NCBI RefSeq assembly: GCF_002368335.1 | Contig: NZ_AP018288.1 | Location: 6,515,221 to 6,579,220, forward strand | DNA length: 64,000 bases | Origin: Nostoc sp. NIES-4103 | GTDB lineage: Bacteria; Cyanobacteriota; Cyanobacteriia; Cyanobacteriales; Nostocaceae | Direction: 5' to 3' | Shown here: positions 1 to 8,773 of the stretch, piece by piece | Position numbering within the stretch: position 1 is the first letter of the stretch | How the letters are laid out: every line of letters starts with the position of its first letter | Notes under the pieces: generated by a model | Told to the model about the DNA's origin: nothing | Seen by the model: the letters and a program-made list of their open reading frames with translations, nothing else | Databases searched by the model: none | Made by a program: the position numbers and the translations under genes

Positions 1-306
1 TGGGAATAGAACTTGTCTAATCTTCTCTTCGTCCCCAGGTGCAACGGTGACAATTGCTCGCTTGTATTGCGGCTTGTAACCGATAAATTTACCAACCCTA
101 CGCTTTTTGCGTGGTGGTAATGTCGTATTGATTTTGACAATCTTGACCTGAAATAAATCTTCTATTGCCGCTTTAATTTCTGGCTTGGTTGCCTTTGGAG
201 TCACTTCAAAAGTGTATTTATTTTGCTCCATTAGGATGGTCGCCTTTTCTGTAACTATTGGGCGACGGATTAAGTCAGGAAGGTTGCGGGGGTCGAAGTT
301 AGGCAC
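1..306 (-). CDS. rplW: 50S ribosomal protein L23 (partial, 3' end outside window)
   Basis: Ribosomal protein L23 of the large subunit; it binds 23S rRNA near the peptide exit and docks trigger factor and SRP. The reverse strand reads VPNFDPRNLPDLIRRPIVTE from a GTG at 306, then EKATILMEQNKYTFEV and the basic loop PPRKKRRVGKFIGYKPQYKR typical of bacterial L23. The frame is still open at base 1 (ending RQVLFP), so only the last few codons are missing. The GTG start overlaps the rplD stop by 8 bases, which suggests translational coupling. It sits third in rplC-rplD-rplW, the standard order of the S10 operon. Confidence 0.95.
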   Translation of the reverse strand, partial: MPNFDPRNLPDLIRRPIVTEKATILMEQNKYTFEVTPKATKPEIKAAIEDLFQVKIVKINTTLPPRKKRRVGKFIGYKPQYKRAIVTVAPGDEEKIRQVLFP

Positions 307-931
307 TGTAGACCTCCTGGATTTTTTCTAGGGCTGATGCTGTCACTACAATTTTGTCAGCGTGCAGCAAATCATAAACATTTAGCTGGTTAGCTAGGAT
401 TACCTTTAAATTTTCTATGTTGCGGGCTGATAAATGAACATTTTCCGCAATCTCAGACAAAATTAAAAGTGTCTTATTTTCTGGTTCTACACCCCAACGA
501 GTTAATGCTGCTACCAATTCTTTGGTTTTTGGGCGTGATAGCTCGTTGCTAAATTCTTCTACTACAATTAAGTCGTCGATGCGGCTGACTAGTGCTGTCC
601 GCAGTGCTAAACGTCGCTCTTTGCGGTTTAATTTTAAGTTATATTCTCTAGGCTTAGGCCCAAAGATCACACCACCACCACGCCATAATGGTGAACGAAT
701 AGACCCAGCACGAGCGCGACCTGTACCTTTTTGCCGCCAAGGTTTGCGACCGCCACCTCTAACTTCAGAACGAGTTTTTGTACTGGCAGTGCCTTGACGA
801 GCATTCGTTAATTGTCTTACTAAGGCTCTATGTACAATATGAGCCGCTGTTTCTTCTTTGGCAACTCGCAATTCAAGGGTCGTCTGACCGACTTGTTCTC
901 CTTGCCAATTTTTAACTACACTCTCTACCAT
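299..931 (-). CDS. rplD: 50S ribosomal protein L4
   Basis: L4 lines the exit tunnel of the large ribosomal subunit. The protein carries the L4 signatures KTRSEVRGGGRKPWRQKGTG and RAGSIRSPLWRGGGVIFGP (the tunnel loop), followed by the conserved RKERRLALRTAL segment. I chose the ATG at 931 (MVESVVKNW) because AAAGGA lies 7 bases upstream. An in-frame ATG at 949 would add six residues, but it lies in a heptamer-repeat spacer with no ribosome binding site. Length from 931 is 210 residues, normal for the family. The gene is co-transcribed downstream of rplC; the gap between them is filled by the repeat. Confidence 0.95.
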   Translation of the reverse strand: MVESVVKNWQGEQVGQTTLELRVAKEETAAHIVHRALVRQLTNARQGTASTKTRSEVRGGGRKPWRQKGTGRARAGSIRSPLWRGGGVIFGPKPREYNLKLNRKERRLALRTALVSRIDDLIVVEEFSNELSRPKTKELVAALTRWGVEPENKTLLILSEIAENVHLSARNIENLKVILANQLNVYDLLHADKIVVTASALEKIQEVYSA

Positions 932-952
932 CTTTGTGTCCTTTGTCATTAG

Positions 953-1018
953 TCAAAAGTCCATAGTCAAAAGTCCATAGTCCATAGTCCAATGACTATT
1001 GACTGTTGACCGTTGACT
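953..1018. repeat. Heptamer short tandem repeats (CCATAGT/TGACTAT type)
   Basis: The rplC-rplD gap is made almost wholly of AGTCAAA, AGTCCAT, TGACTAT and TGACCGT units. Such short tandemly repeated heptamers are typical of heterocystous cyanobacterial intergenic DNA. Here they lie inside a ribosomal operon between two co-transcribed genes. Confidence 0.85.
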
Positions 1019-1652
1019 ATTTACCAACTTTCTTTGCGGGCAGAACATTCACCAATGACCCTGGCTTCCCAGGAATGGCTCCCTTTATTAGCAATAAGTT
1101 GCGTTCCGCATCAACTCGCACTACTGTTAACTTGCGAATGGTGACGCGGCTACCACCCAAACGCCCTGCCATCCGTTTACCTGGATAAACACGACCTGGT
1201 GTTGTACCAGCACCGATGGAACCTGGCGCTCTATGGTTTTTGGAACCATGGGACATGGGCCCGCGACCAAAGTTGTTGCGCTTTTGGTTGCCTGCAAAAC
1301 CGCGACCGATACTTGTACCCACTACATCTACAATTTGACCTGCACTAAAAATATCTGCTTTAATTTCTTGACCTAAAGCATAATCACTAGAACTATCTGT
1401 GTGATACTCACTCAAGTGACGTAATGCTGGGGCAGATGATTTTGCTAGGTGACCTAGCAGCGGTTTGTTCAACGCTTTTGGTTTAACTTCGCCAAAGCCA
1501 ACTTGAATGGCAGCGTAACCATCGGTTTGTTTGGTTTTAATCTGTGTAACAGTGCATGGGCCCGCTTGAATGACGGTTACAGGAATCGCTACTCCTGCTT
1601 CATCAAATACTTGGGTCATGCCCAGCTTGGTGCCGAGAATCCCTACAGACAC
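1017..1652 (-). CDS. rplC: 50S ribosomal protein L3
   Basis: L3 is an early-assembly large-subunit protein that reaches the peptidyl-transferase centre. The N-terminus VGILGTKLGMTQVFDEAG and the segment GRGFAGNQKRNNFGRGPMSH followed by GSKNHRAPGSIGAGTTPGRV are diagnostic. Length is 211 residues, as in other cyanobacteria. The start is GTG at 1652, with AAGGAG about 11 bases upstream. It is the first gene of the visible S10-type operon (rplC-rplD-rplW) and is preceded by a long, structured leader without any other convincing gene on this strand. Confidence 0.96.
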   Translation of the reverse strand: MSVGILGTKLGMTQVFDEAGVAIPVTVIQAGPCTVTQIKTKQTDGYAAIQVGFGEVKPKALNKPLLGHLAKSSAPALRHLSEYHTDSSSDYALGQEIKADIFSAGQIVDVVGTSIGRGFAGNQKRNNFGRGPMSHGSKNHRAPGSIGAGTTPGRVYPGKRMAGRLGGSRVTIRKLTVVRVDAERNLLLIKGAIPGKPGSLVNVLPAKKVGK

Positions 1653-2404
1653 AGTAACTGGTTCTCCTTATCTACTTGCTTACCTTGGAATCGGACTTGA
1701 TGAGACACGCGCTTTTATGTCGGTTGAAGGTGGACGAGCCTCCAGAAGTTAATTGTTTCAACTTCTCCCGGACATAACCAACTGTGTCGTTACTGTTTGG
1801 TGAATCCGGTTACTTTCACTCAGTTGGTCACCCAAACAGCCACAAGCGTCTTCCCACTGGGAAGAGATAACTTCTGGAATCAAGGCAATGCTCTAGAGCT
1901 TTGCACTTTGTGCAGCAATGCTTTCGTCCAAGCAATTGCTTTGGCACTTTCTTTTGGCAGTGCTGTGGGTTGGTTTCCCGACTGGAGTAGCCAGTGCGTT
2001 GCTTTCGTTTTCAAAGTTGTAGCAACTGGCGTGCAACTGCCCTGCTGTAGTGGGACTTAAGCAGGTTTTTAATGCTCAGTATCCGTTAACTGAGGCTGAT
2101 GCAATGTCATCAAACCAACATCACTGCTCAGTTCCTACCTCATTAAACACCTTAAACTATAGCTTAAGGTTTTACCTGGTTGTTTCAGGGGGCTACAGGA
2201 GTGAACGTATTTTGGAACTCAATAGAGACTTTGTTTTTTAGCCTCTAGCTCCTTGTTGACCTGAAAGCTTTTTTAGTTTACCAGTCTTGTGCTACTTTGA
2301 GCTAGCTTATACTCTTTAAATAAATAGAGTCATCATTTACCTGATGCTAACACCAGTTCATGATGGCAATAAGAAGGCATACTAAATTGCAAATATGGTC
2401 ACAA
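1653..2404 (-). promoter_or_regulatory. Long 5' leader of the S10 ribosomal operon
   Basis: About 750 bases lie between the candidate promoter (2411-2439) and the rplC start with no convincing gene on either strand. The region is richer in G and C than ordinary intergenic DNA here and contains several short stems, such as GAAGTT/AACTTC near 1742-1763 and CTTCCCA/TGGGAAG near 1852-1866. Long structured leaders of ribosomal operons often carry autoregulatory sites bound by an encoded r-protein. That role is inferred; I did not recognise a named leader family. Confidence 0.45.
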
Positions 2405-2410
2405 TCTAAC

Positions 2411-2439
2411 ATTATAAATCATTTATTTATTGTTGTCTA
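2411..2439 (-). promoter_or_regulatory. Candidate sigma-70 promoter of the ribosomal operon
   Basis: On the minus strand TAGACA (2439-2434) is followed after exactly 17 bases by a perfect TATAAT (2416-2411). The expected transcription start is near 2404. It faces rplC and is the best -35/-10 pair in the rplC-ndhN gap. Confidence 0.5.
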
Positions 2440-2823
2440 GTAATTTGTAGATCGATTTTTGGCTGTAAAGGGACGGGAGCGGGGGAGCAGGGGAGCGAAC
2501 CTATACCTAAAGGCATTGGCTTTTCAATCAGCTATTCACAGGAAAATCCCACAAATAAGCATAAAAAAGGAATATCTCGACTCCCTACTCCTTTTTACAA
2601 GCTAGGAGATGCTTAAACAGGCTGCTTCTATGGTCAGTTCAAATTTCTCTTTTATTATTCATGCTTTTATTCTGGGGCTGCAAAAGCAAGTTGAGCAGTG
2701 AAGCATCTCTGCTTCTTCAGGTTCAATAGTAACTTCTGCTGTTTTGGATAAAGTTTATCTATCTTAATCTATCGCTTCAAGGTAAATAATAGAGATATCT
2801 AGGTGGGATAGGACAAAAAATCT
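2440..2823. other. Divergent intergenic region upstream of ndhN
   Basis: This stretch should contain the ndhN promoter, but no strong -35/-10 pair stands out. A G-rich tract at 2470-2497, made of GGGAGCGGGG-like units, belongs to the cyanobacterial low-complexity repeats found elsewhere in the window. No small gene was recognised. Confidence 0.5.
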
Positions 2824-3312
2824 ATGGCACTAATAACCACTGGCAACGGTTTAATTCGCGATCTGGAAAAATTTGGTTCTGTTGGTGTGTACGTTCCTTT
2901 GGAAGGAGGTTTTGAAGGTCGGTATCAACGCAGACTGCGGGCTGCTGGCTATACTACTCTCCACATTACTGCTAGGGGGCTGGGCGACGTGGCTGCCTAT
3001 CTCACAGGTGTTCATGGAGTCAGACCACCACATCTTGGAAAAAAAAGTACTGGTAGTGGTGCGGCAGTAGGTTACGTATATTATGTGCCACCAATTATCA
3101 ATTCTCACCTGGAACAGCTACCACCAAAATCAAAGGGGCTGGTCTTGTGGATTATTGAGGGGCATATTCTTTCCGATCAGGAAGTTGAGTTTTTAGCAAC
3201 TTTGCCTAGTTTGGAACCACGAGTTAAGGTAGTCGTTGAAAGAGGTGGCGATCGCGCTTTTCGTTGGCAACCTCTAACAGAGACATTCTCAGCTAGTTAT
3301 AAAGCTGGGTAA
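2824..3312 (+). CDS. ndhN: NAD(P)H-quinone oxidoreductase subunit N
   Basis: NdhN is an oxygenic-photosynthesis-specific subunit of the thylakoid NDH-1 complex, which takes electrons from ferredoxin into plastoquinone for cyclic flow, respiration and CO2 uptake. The 162-residue protein starts MALITTGNGLIRDLEKFGSV and contains YQRRLRAAGYTTLHITARGL and GYVYYVPPIINSHLEQLPPK, a pattern I recognise as NdhN. Length fits the family. It has no membrane segment, as expected for this peripheral arm subunit. It diverges from the S10 operon and is followed by a strong terminator, so it is probably monocistronic. Confidence 0.93.
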   Translation: MALITTGNGLIRDLEKFGSVGVYVPLEGGFEGRYQRRLRAAGYTTLHITARGLGDVAAYLTGVHGVRPPHLGKKSTGSGAAVGYVYYVPPIINSHLEQLPPKSKGLVLWIIEGHILSDQEVEFLATLPSLEPRVKVVVERGGDRAFRWQPLTETFSASYKAG

Positions 3313-3319
3313 TTAATTA

Positions 3320-3384
3320 AAATAGGGGCGATCGCTACTTTTGTGTAGTTAGCTGAGGTGCGATCGCCTTTATTTTGTTTTTTT
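3320..3384 (+). terminator. Rho-independent terminator of ndhN built from two HIP1 octamers
   Basis: The arms 3320-3335 and 3360-3375 pair over 16 positions, including two G-U pairs. Each arm contains a GCGATCGC octamer, and a run of seven T follows at 3378-3384. The stem begins 8 bases after the ndhN stop. Confidence 0.85.
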
Positions 3385-3552
3385 GCCAGCTACTCGGTCA
3401 AGACACTTAGCGCAAACTTTGTTAGTTTTATCATTTCAATAAAATATTTCCAGAAACTTGCAGGCAATTACGGTCAAGACTCGGCATACTGAAAGAAGGA
3501 GAGCAGGTTAGACCACTCTCTGTTTTCCTAGGCGTGAAACTGAAAGAGCGAA

Positions 3553-4092
3553 ATGAGACGTAAATCTACTGGTAGATCGGCTACTGTTTCTAAACCTTCT
3601 GCTTTCCAATCCCCGATGTTTAACCTCACTACCATTGCTATTTTGGCAGGGGTGCTGATTTTGGGAATTGGAATTGGCATTGCTTTTAGTTCTACAACTA
3701 CGTTGAGTCCATCAAACGTAGCTTCTCGTGAATTTATTGATACTAAAGCACCGAACCCTGAGATTTGCGTACAGTATGGTGCCAGTGCAATGGTGATGGA
3801 TGCCAGATTGTTTGTTACTCTTAACCCCTTCAATGTCTACGTAGCTCAACCAAGTATGCGTCCAGGATGCGTTCTGCGTCAAAATAACTGGGCACTTTTA
3901 GAGCAACGCAAGCTTGTAACATCTCAACAAGTGAATGAATGTAAGAATCGTCTGAATACTTTTGGCTTTACAGGTAACTTAGACAGTGATAAACCTGATA
4001 TTAGATGTATCTACCAAAATGAAGCAGCGCAAAACTTCTTCATGGCTCAACCAGGGGCAGTAGCACCGAATCAGGAAACAGAAAGATTCTAA
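3553..4092 (+). CDS. DUF3172 family membrane-anchored protein
   Basis: A 179-residue protein with a basic N-terminus (MRRKSTGRSATVSK), one hydrophobic helix around residues 25-46 (LTTIAILAGVLILGIGIGIA) and a soluble C-terminal domain. That domain contains EICVQYGASAMVMDARLFVT, LNPFNVYVAQPSMRPGCVLR and a cysteine-bearing tail. The pattern matches the cyanobacterial DUF3172 family, whose function is unknown. Topology suggests a single anchor with the C-terminal domain outside the cytoplasm (inference). The upstream GAAAGAGCG is a weak ribosome binding site. The gene stands alone between the ndhN terminator and a repeat. Confidence 0.8.
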   Translation: MRRKSTGRSATVSKPSAFQSPMFNLTTIAILAGVLILGIGIGIAFSSTTTLSPSNVASREFIDTKAPNPEICVQYGASAMVMDARLFVTLNPFNVYVAQPSMRPGCVLRQNNWALLEQRKLVTSQQVNECKNRLNTFGFTGNLDSDKPDIRCIYQNEAAQNFFMAQPGAVAPNQETERF

Positions 4093-4096
4093 TACA

Positions 4097-4123
4097 TTTT
4101 GGATTTTGGATTTTGGATTTTGG
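4097..4123. repeat. ATTTTGG heptamer array
   Basis: Four consecutive copies of ATTTTGG directly follow the DUF3172 gene. This is a short tandem repeat of the cyanobacterial heptamer class. Confidence 0.85.
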
Positions 4124-4273
4124 AGCCACTGTGTTGCAGACGTTACCTTGTTAAATGCAAGTGGCATGATTGGCAATTGGTTTGGATTGTCTGAGTTATG
4201 TGAATCTATACTGTCGCATTATTTTTGCAAATTGCTATGACTAGGCTGGCAAACATTTAGAGGATATTAAAGT

Positions 4274-4438
4274 ATGACTGAGGCAATCTTTAATTATCCT
4301 CTTTTTAGTATTCCTGCCGAAACTTTTAAATATTTATCACAGGTGAATTTTAATCCTAACTTTATTTGTTCACTTGCAAATGAAACTAGCAGTCTACTAG
4401 TTGAAAGATATACAGTATCCGGTTCTATATCTGCCTAA
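4274..4438 (+). CDS. Small hypothetical protein (54 aa)
   Basis: A short open frame starts at ATG 4274 and ends at TAA 4436-4438, encoding MTEAIFNYPLFSIPAETFKY and then a Ser/Asn-rich stretch ending SGSISA. AGAGGA lies 9 bases upstream of the ATG, a good ribosome binding site for this genome. I do not recognise the family. There is no clear signal peptide or membrane helix. The surrounding 450 bases contain no other gene. It could be a real small protein or a chance frame; the ribosome binding site is the main support. Confidence 0.4.
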   Translation: MTEAIFNYPLFSIPAETFKYLSQVNFNPNFICSLANETSSLLVERYTVSGSISA

Positions 4439-4550
4439 TTATCGGGTAAAGCTTCCAACTATTTTGTTGCTGATATAAATTTTAAGTACAATTTGTTTAA
4501 GTTCATCTTTCTTAACTTCTACCTAATTAAATTTGGAGAAATAGGTCACT

Positions 4551-5495
4551 CTAATATCTGCGTTGAGGAAGGGGTTGACCAAATTCAATCACCTCAATAT
4601 TTGGTTCATTAGGGGTTGAATAATCATGATTGATTGTTGGTACTGTTGGGGTAGGGAAATTAGGACTCGCCGCAGGAGGAATGCTGTTAAGATTACTGGG
4701 TTGATTGGGAAAAGAAGGTGGCAAAAGAAGAGAACTTGGTACTTGCGAGGAGTTACTGGGAGTCAGAGGTGGAACCGTGACAAACGGCTGCTGGTTAGTT
4801 GTTGGGGGTAGAGTGCTAGGAAATTGCAGGTAGTTACTTGGAGATATGTTGGGTTGCGAGTAGTTCGGGGTTGGAGGTAAGATATTAGACGGTTGCGGGT
4901 AGTAGTTATTAGAATTTGGCGCTAAGTTATTGGGCGAAGGCTGTAATCCTGGTTGTATGGAGGAACGGCTATAGTTAGAATTAAAAGCACGTAATACCCA
5001 GCGAGTGGGGTTTTGCCTGGAAACAGGTTGCAGTTGTATCTGATTGGGATCTATAAAAGTCTCTGTTGCCAAATCTAGGACAATACGAGTCACATTTGCA
5101 TTTAATTGGGAAACGCGAATTCCTTTGATTGCGCCAGAATAATTTTGATTTGTGGGAACATAACCTAATTTGGTTTTCGGCAAATCTACAACAATCCGGG
5201 GGGGCTGAGAAAGGTAGAAGTATTTGGGAGTTATGCCTGCTGAAAGTGTAATTTCTAGTTGTAAAGCTTCTGGGTAAAAGCGCCAATCATCTAGTCTTGC
5301 TATTGGCAAAGCAGTATTCTTAACATTTGGCAATTGTACAGTTTGATGATTCTGACTTGGTGACTTTTTGGGCACTGGTTTAGCAGCACTGGTTGCTGTT
5401 TCCAGCATAATTACTGTGTACAAGCCGAACAAGCTAACACTAAATAGTTGCTGGCTCCATTGGAAAAGTTGCCTAGTCGTCAGTCTCTTGTACAT
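4551..5495 (-). CDS. AMIN-domain secreted protein
   Basis: AMIN domains are beta-sandwich modules that target periplasmic proteins such as AmiC amidases and secretin components to septa or peptidoglycan. After a hydrophobic N-terminal signal (LFSVSLFGLYTVIMLETATS) comes an AMIN domain, roughly residues 65-165. It contains LARLDDWRFYPEALQLEITL-like strands, PPRIVVDLP and VTRIVLDL. The C-terminal half is a disordered tail rich in Pro, Asn, Ser and Gln, and no amidase domain follows. I chose ATG 5495 (MYKRLTTRQLF) because AGGG lies 8 bases upstream; ATG 5522 would add nine residues without a binding site. The stand-alone AMIN domain suggests a cell-wall-associated structural role (inference). 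Confidence 0.75.
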   Translation of the reverse strand: MYKRLTTRQLFQWSQQLFSVSLFGLYTVIMLETATSAAKPVPKKSPSQNHQTVQLPNVKNTALPIARLDDWRFYPEALQLEITLSAGITPKYFYLSQPPRIVVDLPKTKLGYVPTNQNYSGAIKGIRVSQLNANVTRIVLDLATETFIDPNQIQLQPVSRQNPTRWVLRAFNSNYSRSSIQPGLQPSPNNLAPNSNNYYPQPSNILPPTPNYSQPNISPSNYLQFPSTLPPTTNQQPFVTVPPLTPSNSSQVPSSLLLPPSFPNQPSNLNSIPPAASPNFPTPTVPTINHDYSTPNEPNIEVIEFGQPLPQRRY

Positions 5496-5573
5496 TATTT
5501 TATACCCTGTATGTTGAGCCATGAAGCATTTTCAGGCATTGGTAATGGTTTACTGATTTAAATTGCCCATAAT

Positions 5574-6083
5574 TCAATGGCTGTTTAATTTCTGCGATTT
5601 TTCTTGGTCTTTCTGTAACATTGCGGTAAATCCTAAGCTTTGGGAAATGCCATTGACGTTTAGTTGACCAGTAATCTTACCGTGATCTACTAGTTTCATT
5701 TGAATTGTGACTAATTTGTTACGATCGCCCTGAGCCAGTGGAGTATTACAAAGAATGTATTCCTCGACTTTTCCAGATAGACTTGACTGCTGATTTTGGA
5801 ATAGACCTGTGAGGGAGTGTTGTTTCTCCGTGTCTGCATTAGCGTTTGCTGGTAATAATGAGGCATTTAAGTAAATACCCGATTGCTGAATGTTTAACAA
5901 CAGAGGGCTTGATGTTTCACAGTTTGGTAAATTTTCAGCCAAGGTTAGACGATAGCGACCGTTAATTACAGGAGGGGCTTGGAGATTTTTTTCTCCATAA
6001 GCAGTTACAACTTTAAATAAGAGTAGAACTGAACCTATTGCCACTCCGTAGAAAGTTAAAGATTTAAAGTTAAAATGACTCAT
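5574..6083 (-). CDS. Conserved hypothetical exported protein downstream of antiporter
   Basis: A 169-residue protein with an N-terminal hydrophobic helix (residues about 9-28, LTFYGVAIGSVLLLFKVV) acting as a signal or anchor. A beta-rich domain follows, containing INGRYRLTLAENLPNCETSS, two cysteines (NCETS and LCNTP) and a charged C-terminus. It starts only 4 bases after the stop of the upstream antiporter, so the two are almost certainly one operon. I do not recognise a characterised family. The tight linkage suggests a periplasmic or lipid-exposed accessory to the transporter, which is inference only. Confidence 0.65.
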   Translation of the reverse strand: MSHFNFKSLTFYGVAIGSVLLLFKVVTAYGEKNLQAPPVINGRYRLTLAENLPNCETSSPLLLNIQQSGIYLNASLLPANANADTEKQHSLTGLFQNQQSSLSGKVEEYILCNTPLAQGDRNKLVTIQMKLVDHGKITGQLNVNGISQSLGFTAMLQKDQEKSQKLNSH

Positions 6084-6087
6084 TGTT

Positions 6088-8274
6088 TCAAATCCTGAGT
6101 GCTGATTCTGGATTGCTAACCTCAGAAAGTACTGATGTGAGATGAGAAGTGACTTGATTGTAGCGTCGGGTGATCAGCAGCGAGGAGCGACATTGAATGG
6201 CTAGTGCATCAGTGTATCGTCCTAGGGTTTGGCGCTCAATACCCCAAGCGCGGCTGGTACCGGCTATGGTCAAGTCAACAGCTTCTGAGGCTGCAATTAC
6301 AGCTTGAATTGGTTCTGGGGCTTCGACAATCTTGATTTCAATGCGATCGCGTACACTAATTGGCAATTGCCTAAATATTCTGTGCAATTCATCACTCAGT
6401 TCATCCTGGAGGTAATTTTCAAAGACTACTTGTAAAACTTGCAAAGTACAGGTTTCAATATTAATTAGCAATCGCAGAGCCAGTATCAATGCTAAATCAT
6501 CGTGAATATTGCTGGAGTAAGGAACCAATAACTTTTCTAATCGCTCCCCTCCCCGGTCGATGAAAACTGCTACATCTACTGGTGCAGTACTGAGAATTTG
6601 CCCGACTCGTCCACCCAAGCGATTGTTACTAAATGCTGGGCGATGCCATCCTACAAGAATTAGATTAGCTTGTTCAATTGTGGCAATCTGTGCTGTTTCT
6701 CTGGCAACATTGTTAGATATGCGAATGATGGGATGTACATAAGACTGTGCGATCGCTGGTTCTAGAGCGTTGATTAAATCTTCTAACTGCACTCGACGCT
6801 GGTCAATTAATCGGTCAGCCTCACCTGGGGTACTTTCAAAAGCATAGTCTTCTTCCAATTCAATCAAGCTGAGGGGATTGACAATGGCGGGTTGTTGGTA
6901 ATTAAGAGCGATCGCTACTGCCAACTGTAACAAACCTTTTTGCGTGCTGGGATTGGCTACTGGCACTAAAATTCGGTAAGGACGATATTCGCCTTGATTT
7001 GTGGTATCTATATCTGTTTGCTGTTCTGCTTGTGGTTCTACTAAATCTAACTTGATGAGCCGTTTGGGATATGTCCATTCCAGCAATGGCGAAGTCATGA
7101 ATGTAGTGACCAATGCCATAATTACCAGCATGGTAAACACTAAGGGCGAGATTACTCCCAACTCCAAACCAATATTGAGTACAATTAACTCGGTCAAACC
7201 GCGAGTATTCATCAACCAACCCAGTGCTGATGCTTCTCGGTTATTAATGCCGCTGACGCGAGCTGCTACATAAGTACCAATATACTTACCTGCGATCGCC
7301 ACAGCTAACACCAATGCACATAATAGCCACAAATCAGGACGATTCAGTAAGCCAATTTGCGTCCGCAAACCACTGTAGGCAAAAAACACTGGTAACAGAA
7401 ATACTAGTACAAAATCTTCAGTTTTTTCTGCCAATTCCCGTACTAAATCTGCGTTCTTGGGCATTGCTGCTCCCAGTAAAAATGCCCCAAAAATTAGGTG
7501 AATTCCAATAAGTTCGGTAATCAATGCAGAAGCAACTACTGCTATATAAATTCCAGCTAGAACGAACTGGCTTAAGCGTTTCGTGCGGAGGTAGTAGGTG
7601 GCAAAGCGTCCCAAAAACCAACGTCCTACGGTCAGTATAAAGCCAATATATACTAAACTTTCGATAATTGTGGGTATTGCACCAGCGAAATTACCTGTAC
7701 GAGCAACAGCGATCGCCACTGCTAAAACGCACCAAGCCGTGACATCATCTACCGCTGCACAGGTTAATGCCAATGTTCCCAAGCGTGTACCTTGCAAATT
7801 ATTCTCGGTGATAATACGAGCTAGTACTGGAAATGCTGTAATTGACATGGCTGCCCCTAAAAACAGGGCAAAGGCAGTAAATGATACACTAGCATTGGAA
7901 ACCAGCGGATAAAGCAGCACCGCTAATAGTGTTCCTAGGGAAAATGGTACTAAAATACTAACGTGAGAAGTTAAAACTGCTACTTCTAGCTGTCCACTCA
8001 GATATTTAGGATTTAGCTCTAACCCAATCAGAAACATGAAAAATATCAGTCCCACTTGAGACAAGACATTTAAAAAAGGAATTGTTTCTGGTGGAAATAA
8101 GCTAGCTGCTACATCGGGAGCAATTAAACCAAATAAAGATGGGCCAAGCATTATCCCGGCGACAATCTCACCAATTACTAACGGTTGCTTAATTGACTTG
8201 AATGCTAATCCTGCTAACCGTGATAGTCCAATCACAATTAGTACCTCAACCAGAACAAGAATAACTGTCTGCAT
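6088..8274 (-). CDS. CPA2-family cation:proton antiporter with C-terminal USP-like domains
   Basis: A 728-residue transporter of the monovalent cation:proton antiporter-2 superfamily. Residues 1 to about 405 form the Na_H_Exchanger core of about 12 helices. Signatures are GEIVAGIMLGPSLFGL near the N-terminus, AAVDDVTAWCVLA in the central helix and NTRGLTELIVLNIGLELG near the core's end. Residues from about 430 to the end resemble two universal-stress-protein-like domains (YRILVPVANPSTQKGLLQL, LILVGWHRP), a regulatory module known in cyanobacterial and plant CPA2 exchangers. GAGGAAACC precedes the ATG. It probably exchanges Na+ or K+ for H+ across the plasma or thylakoid membrane; ion specificity cannot be read. 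It is the first gene of a two-gene operon. Confidence 0.88.
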   Translation of the reverse strand: MQTVILVLVEVLIVIGLSRLAGLAFKSIKQPLVIGEIVAGIMLGPSLFGLIAPDVAASLFPPETIPFLNVLSQVGLIFFMFLIGLELNPKYLSGQLEVAVLTSHVSILVPFSLGTLLAVLLYPLVSNASVSFTAFALFLGAAMSITAFPVLARIITENNLQGTRLGTLALTCAAVDDVTAWCVLAVAIAVARTGNFAGAIPTIIESLVYIGFILTVGRWFLGRFATYYLRTKRLSQFVLAGIYIAVVASALITELIGIHLIFGAFLLGAAMPKNADLVRELAEKTEDFVLVFLLPVFFAYSGLRTQIGLLNRPDLWLLCALVLAVAIAGKYIGTYVAARVSGINNREASALGWLMNTRGLTELIVLNIGLELGVISPLVFTMLVIMALVTTFMTSPLLEWTYPKRLIKLDLVEPQAEQQTDIDTTNQGEYRPYRILVPVANPSTQKGLLQLAVAIALNYQQPAIVNPLSLIELEEDYAFESTPGEADRLIDQRRVQLEDLINALEPAIAQSYVHPIIRISNNVARETAQIATIEQANLILVGWHRPAFSNNRLGGRVGQILSTAPVDVAVFIDRGGERLEKLLVPYSSNIHDDLALILALRLLINIETCTLQVLQVVFENYLQDELSDELHRIFRQLPISVRDRIEIKIVEAPEPIQAVIAASEAVDLTIAGTSRAWGIERQTLGRYTDALAIQCRSSLLITRRYNQVTSHLTSVLSEVSNPESALRI

Positions 8275-8773
8275 GGTTTCCTCAATAAAAGACGCTATCT
8301 GGTTTCCCTTAGATGATTCTTTAAATCACAGCAAAATGTCAACCTCAAGGATGAAAGATTAAAGATGAAATTACGTCATCCATAAATGAATACGGTTCAA
8401 TTCAGGCTAAGATTGTGTAATCAAAGTTAATTTTACAAACCACAGAGGCGCAGAGAACACAGAGGAGGAAAGAAATGTTTAGCTAAACTGTATTGATTGC
8501 TAAAGAATAGCATTTAAACAAAATAGTTCTCAAATTTTCATTTTTACGTCTTTAGCCAGTTGCAAGAATAGAGAGATATCTCTCCAAACTAATGGCTCCT
8601 CTGGTGTAGTTTGATTTTTCCATCACTTTTGTATGAGTTTTCAAGAAACAGGTGTAAATCTAGGAAAAACCAATTTTTTTAAAATATTTGCATTAGATAA
8701 GCAAAGCTGTGTGTTCCTAGTTTCAGTACACAAATATTAAATGTTTAACATTCATGTTGTAATTTAAATTTAC
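8275..8773. other. Intergenic region between the two antiporter genes
   Basis: No gene was found in these 500 bases. The region holds one dispersed repeat (8440-8474) and AT-rich DNA. It should contain the promoter of the upstream-facing antiporter operon (start 8274) and the 3' end of the next gene. No convincing promoter was picked. Confidence 0.5.
8440..8474. repeat. Dispersed CACAGAGGCGCAGAG repeat, copy 1
   Basis: The sequence ACCACAGAGGCGCAGAGAAC followed by ACAGAGGAGG recurs in variant form at 25797-25832 and 26977-27010. A related reverse-strand form lies at 11028-11053. It is a dispersed non-coding repeat common in filamentous cyanobacteria. Confidence 0.8.

Noticed and set aside
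1797..2241. Plus-strand open frames of 60-90 codons in the rplC leader
   Set aside because: No ribosome binding site, composition unlike real genes here, and they lie on the strand opposite a structured ribosomal leader.
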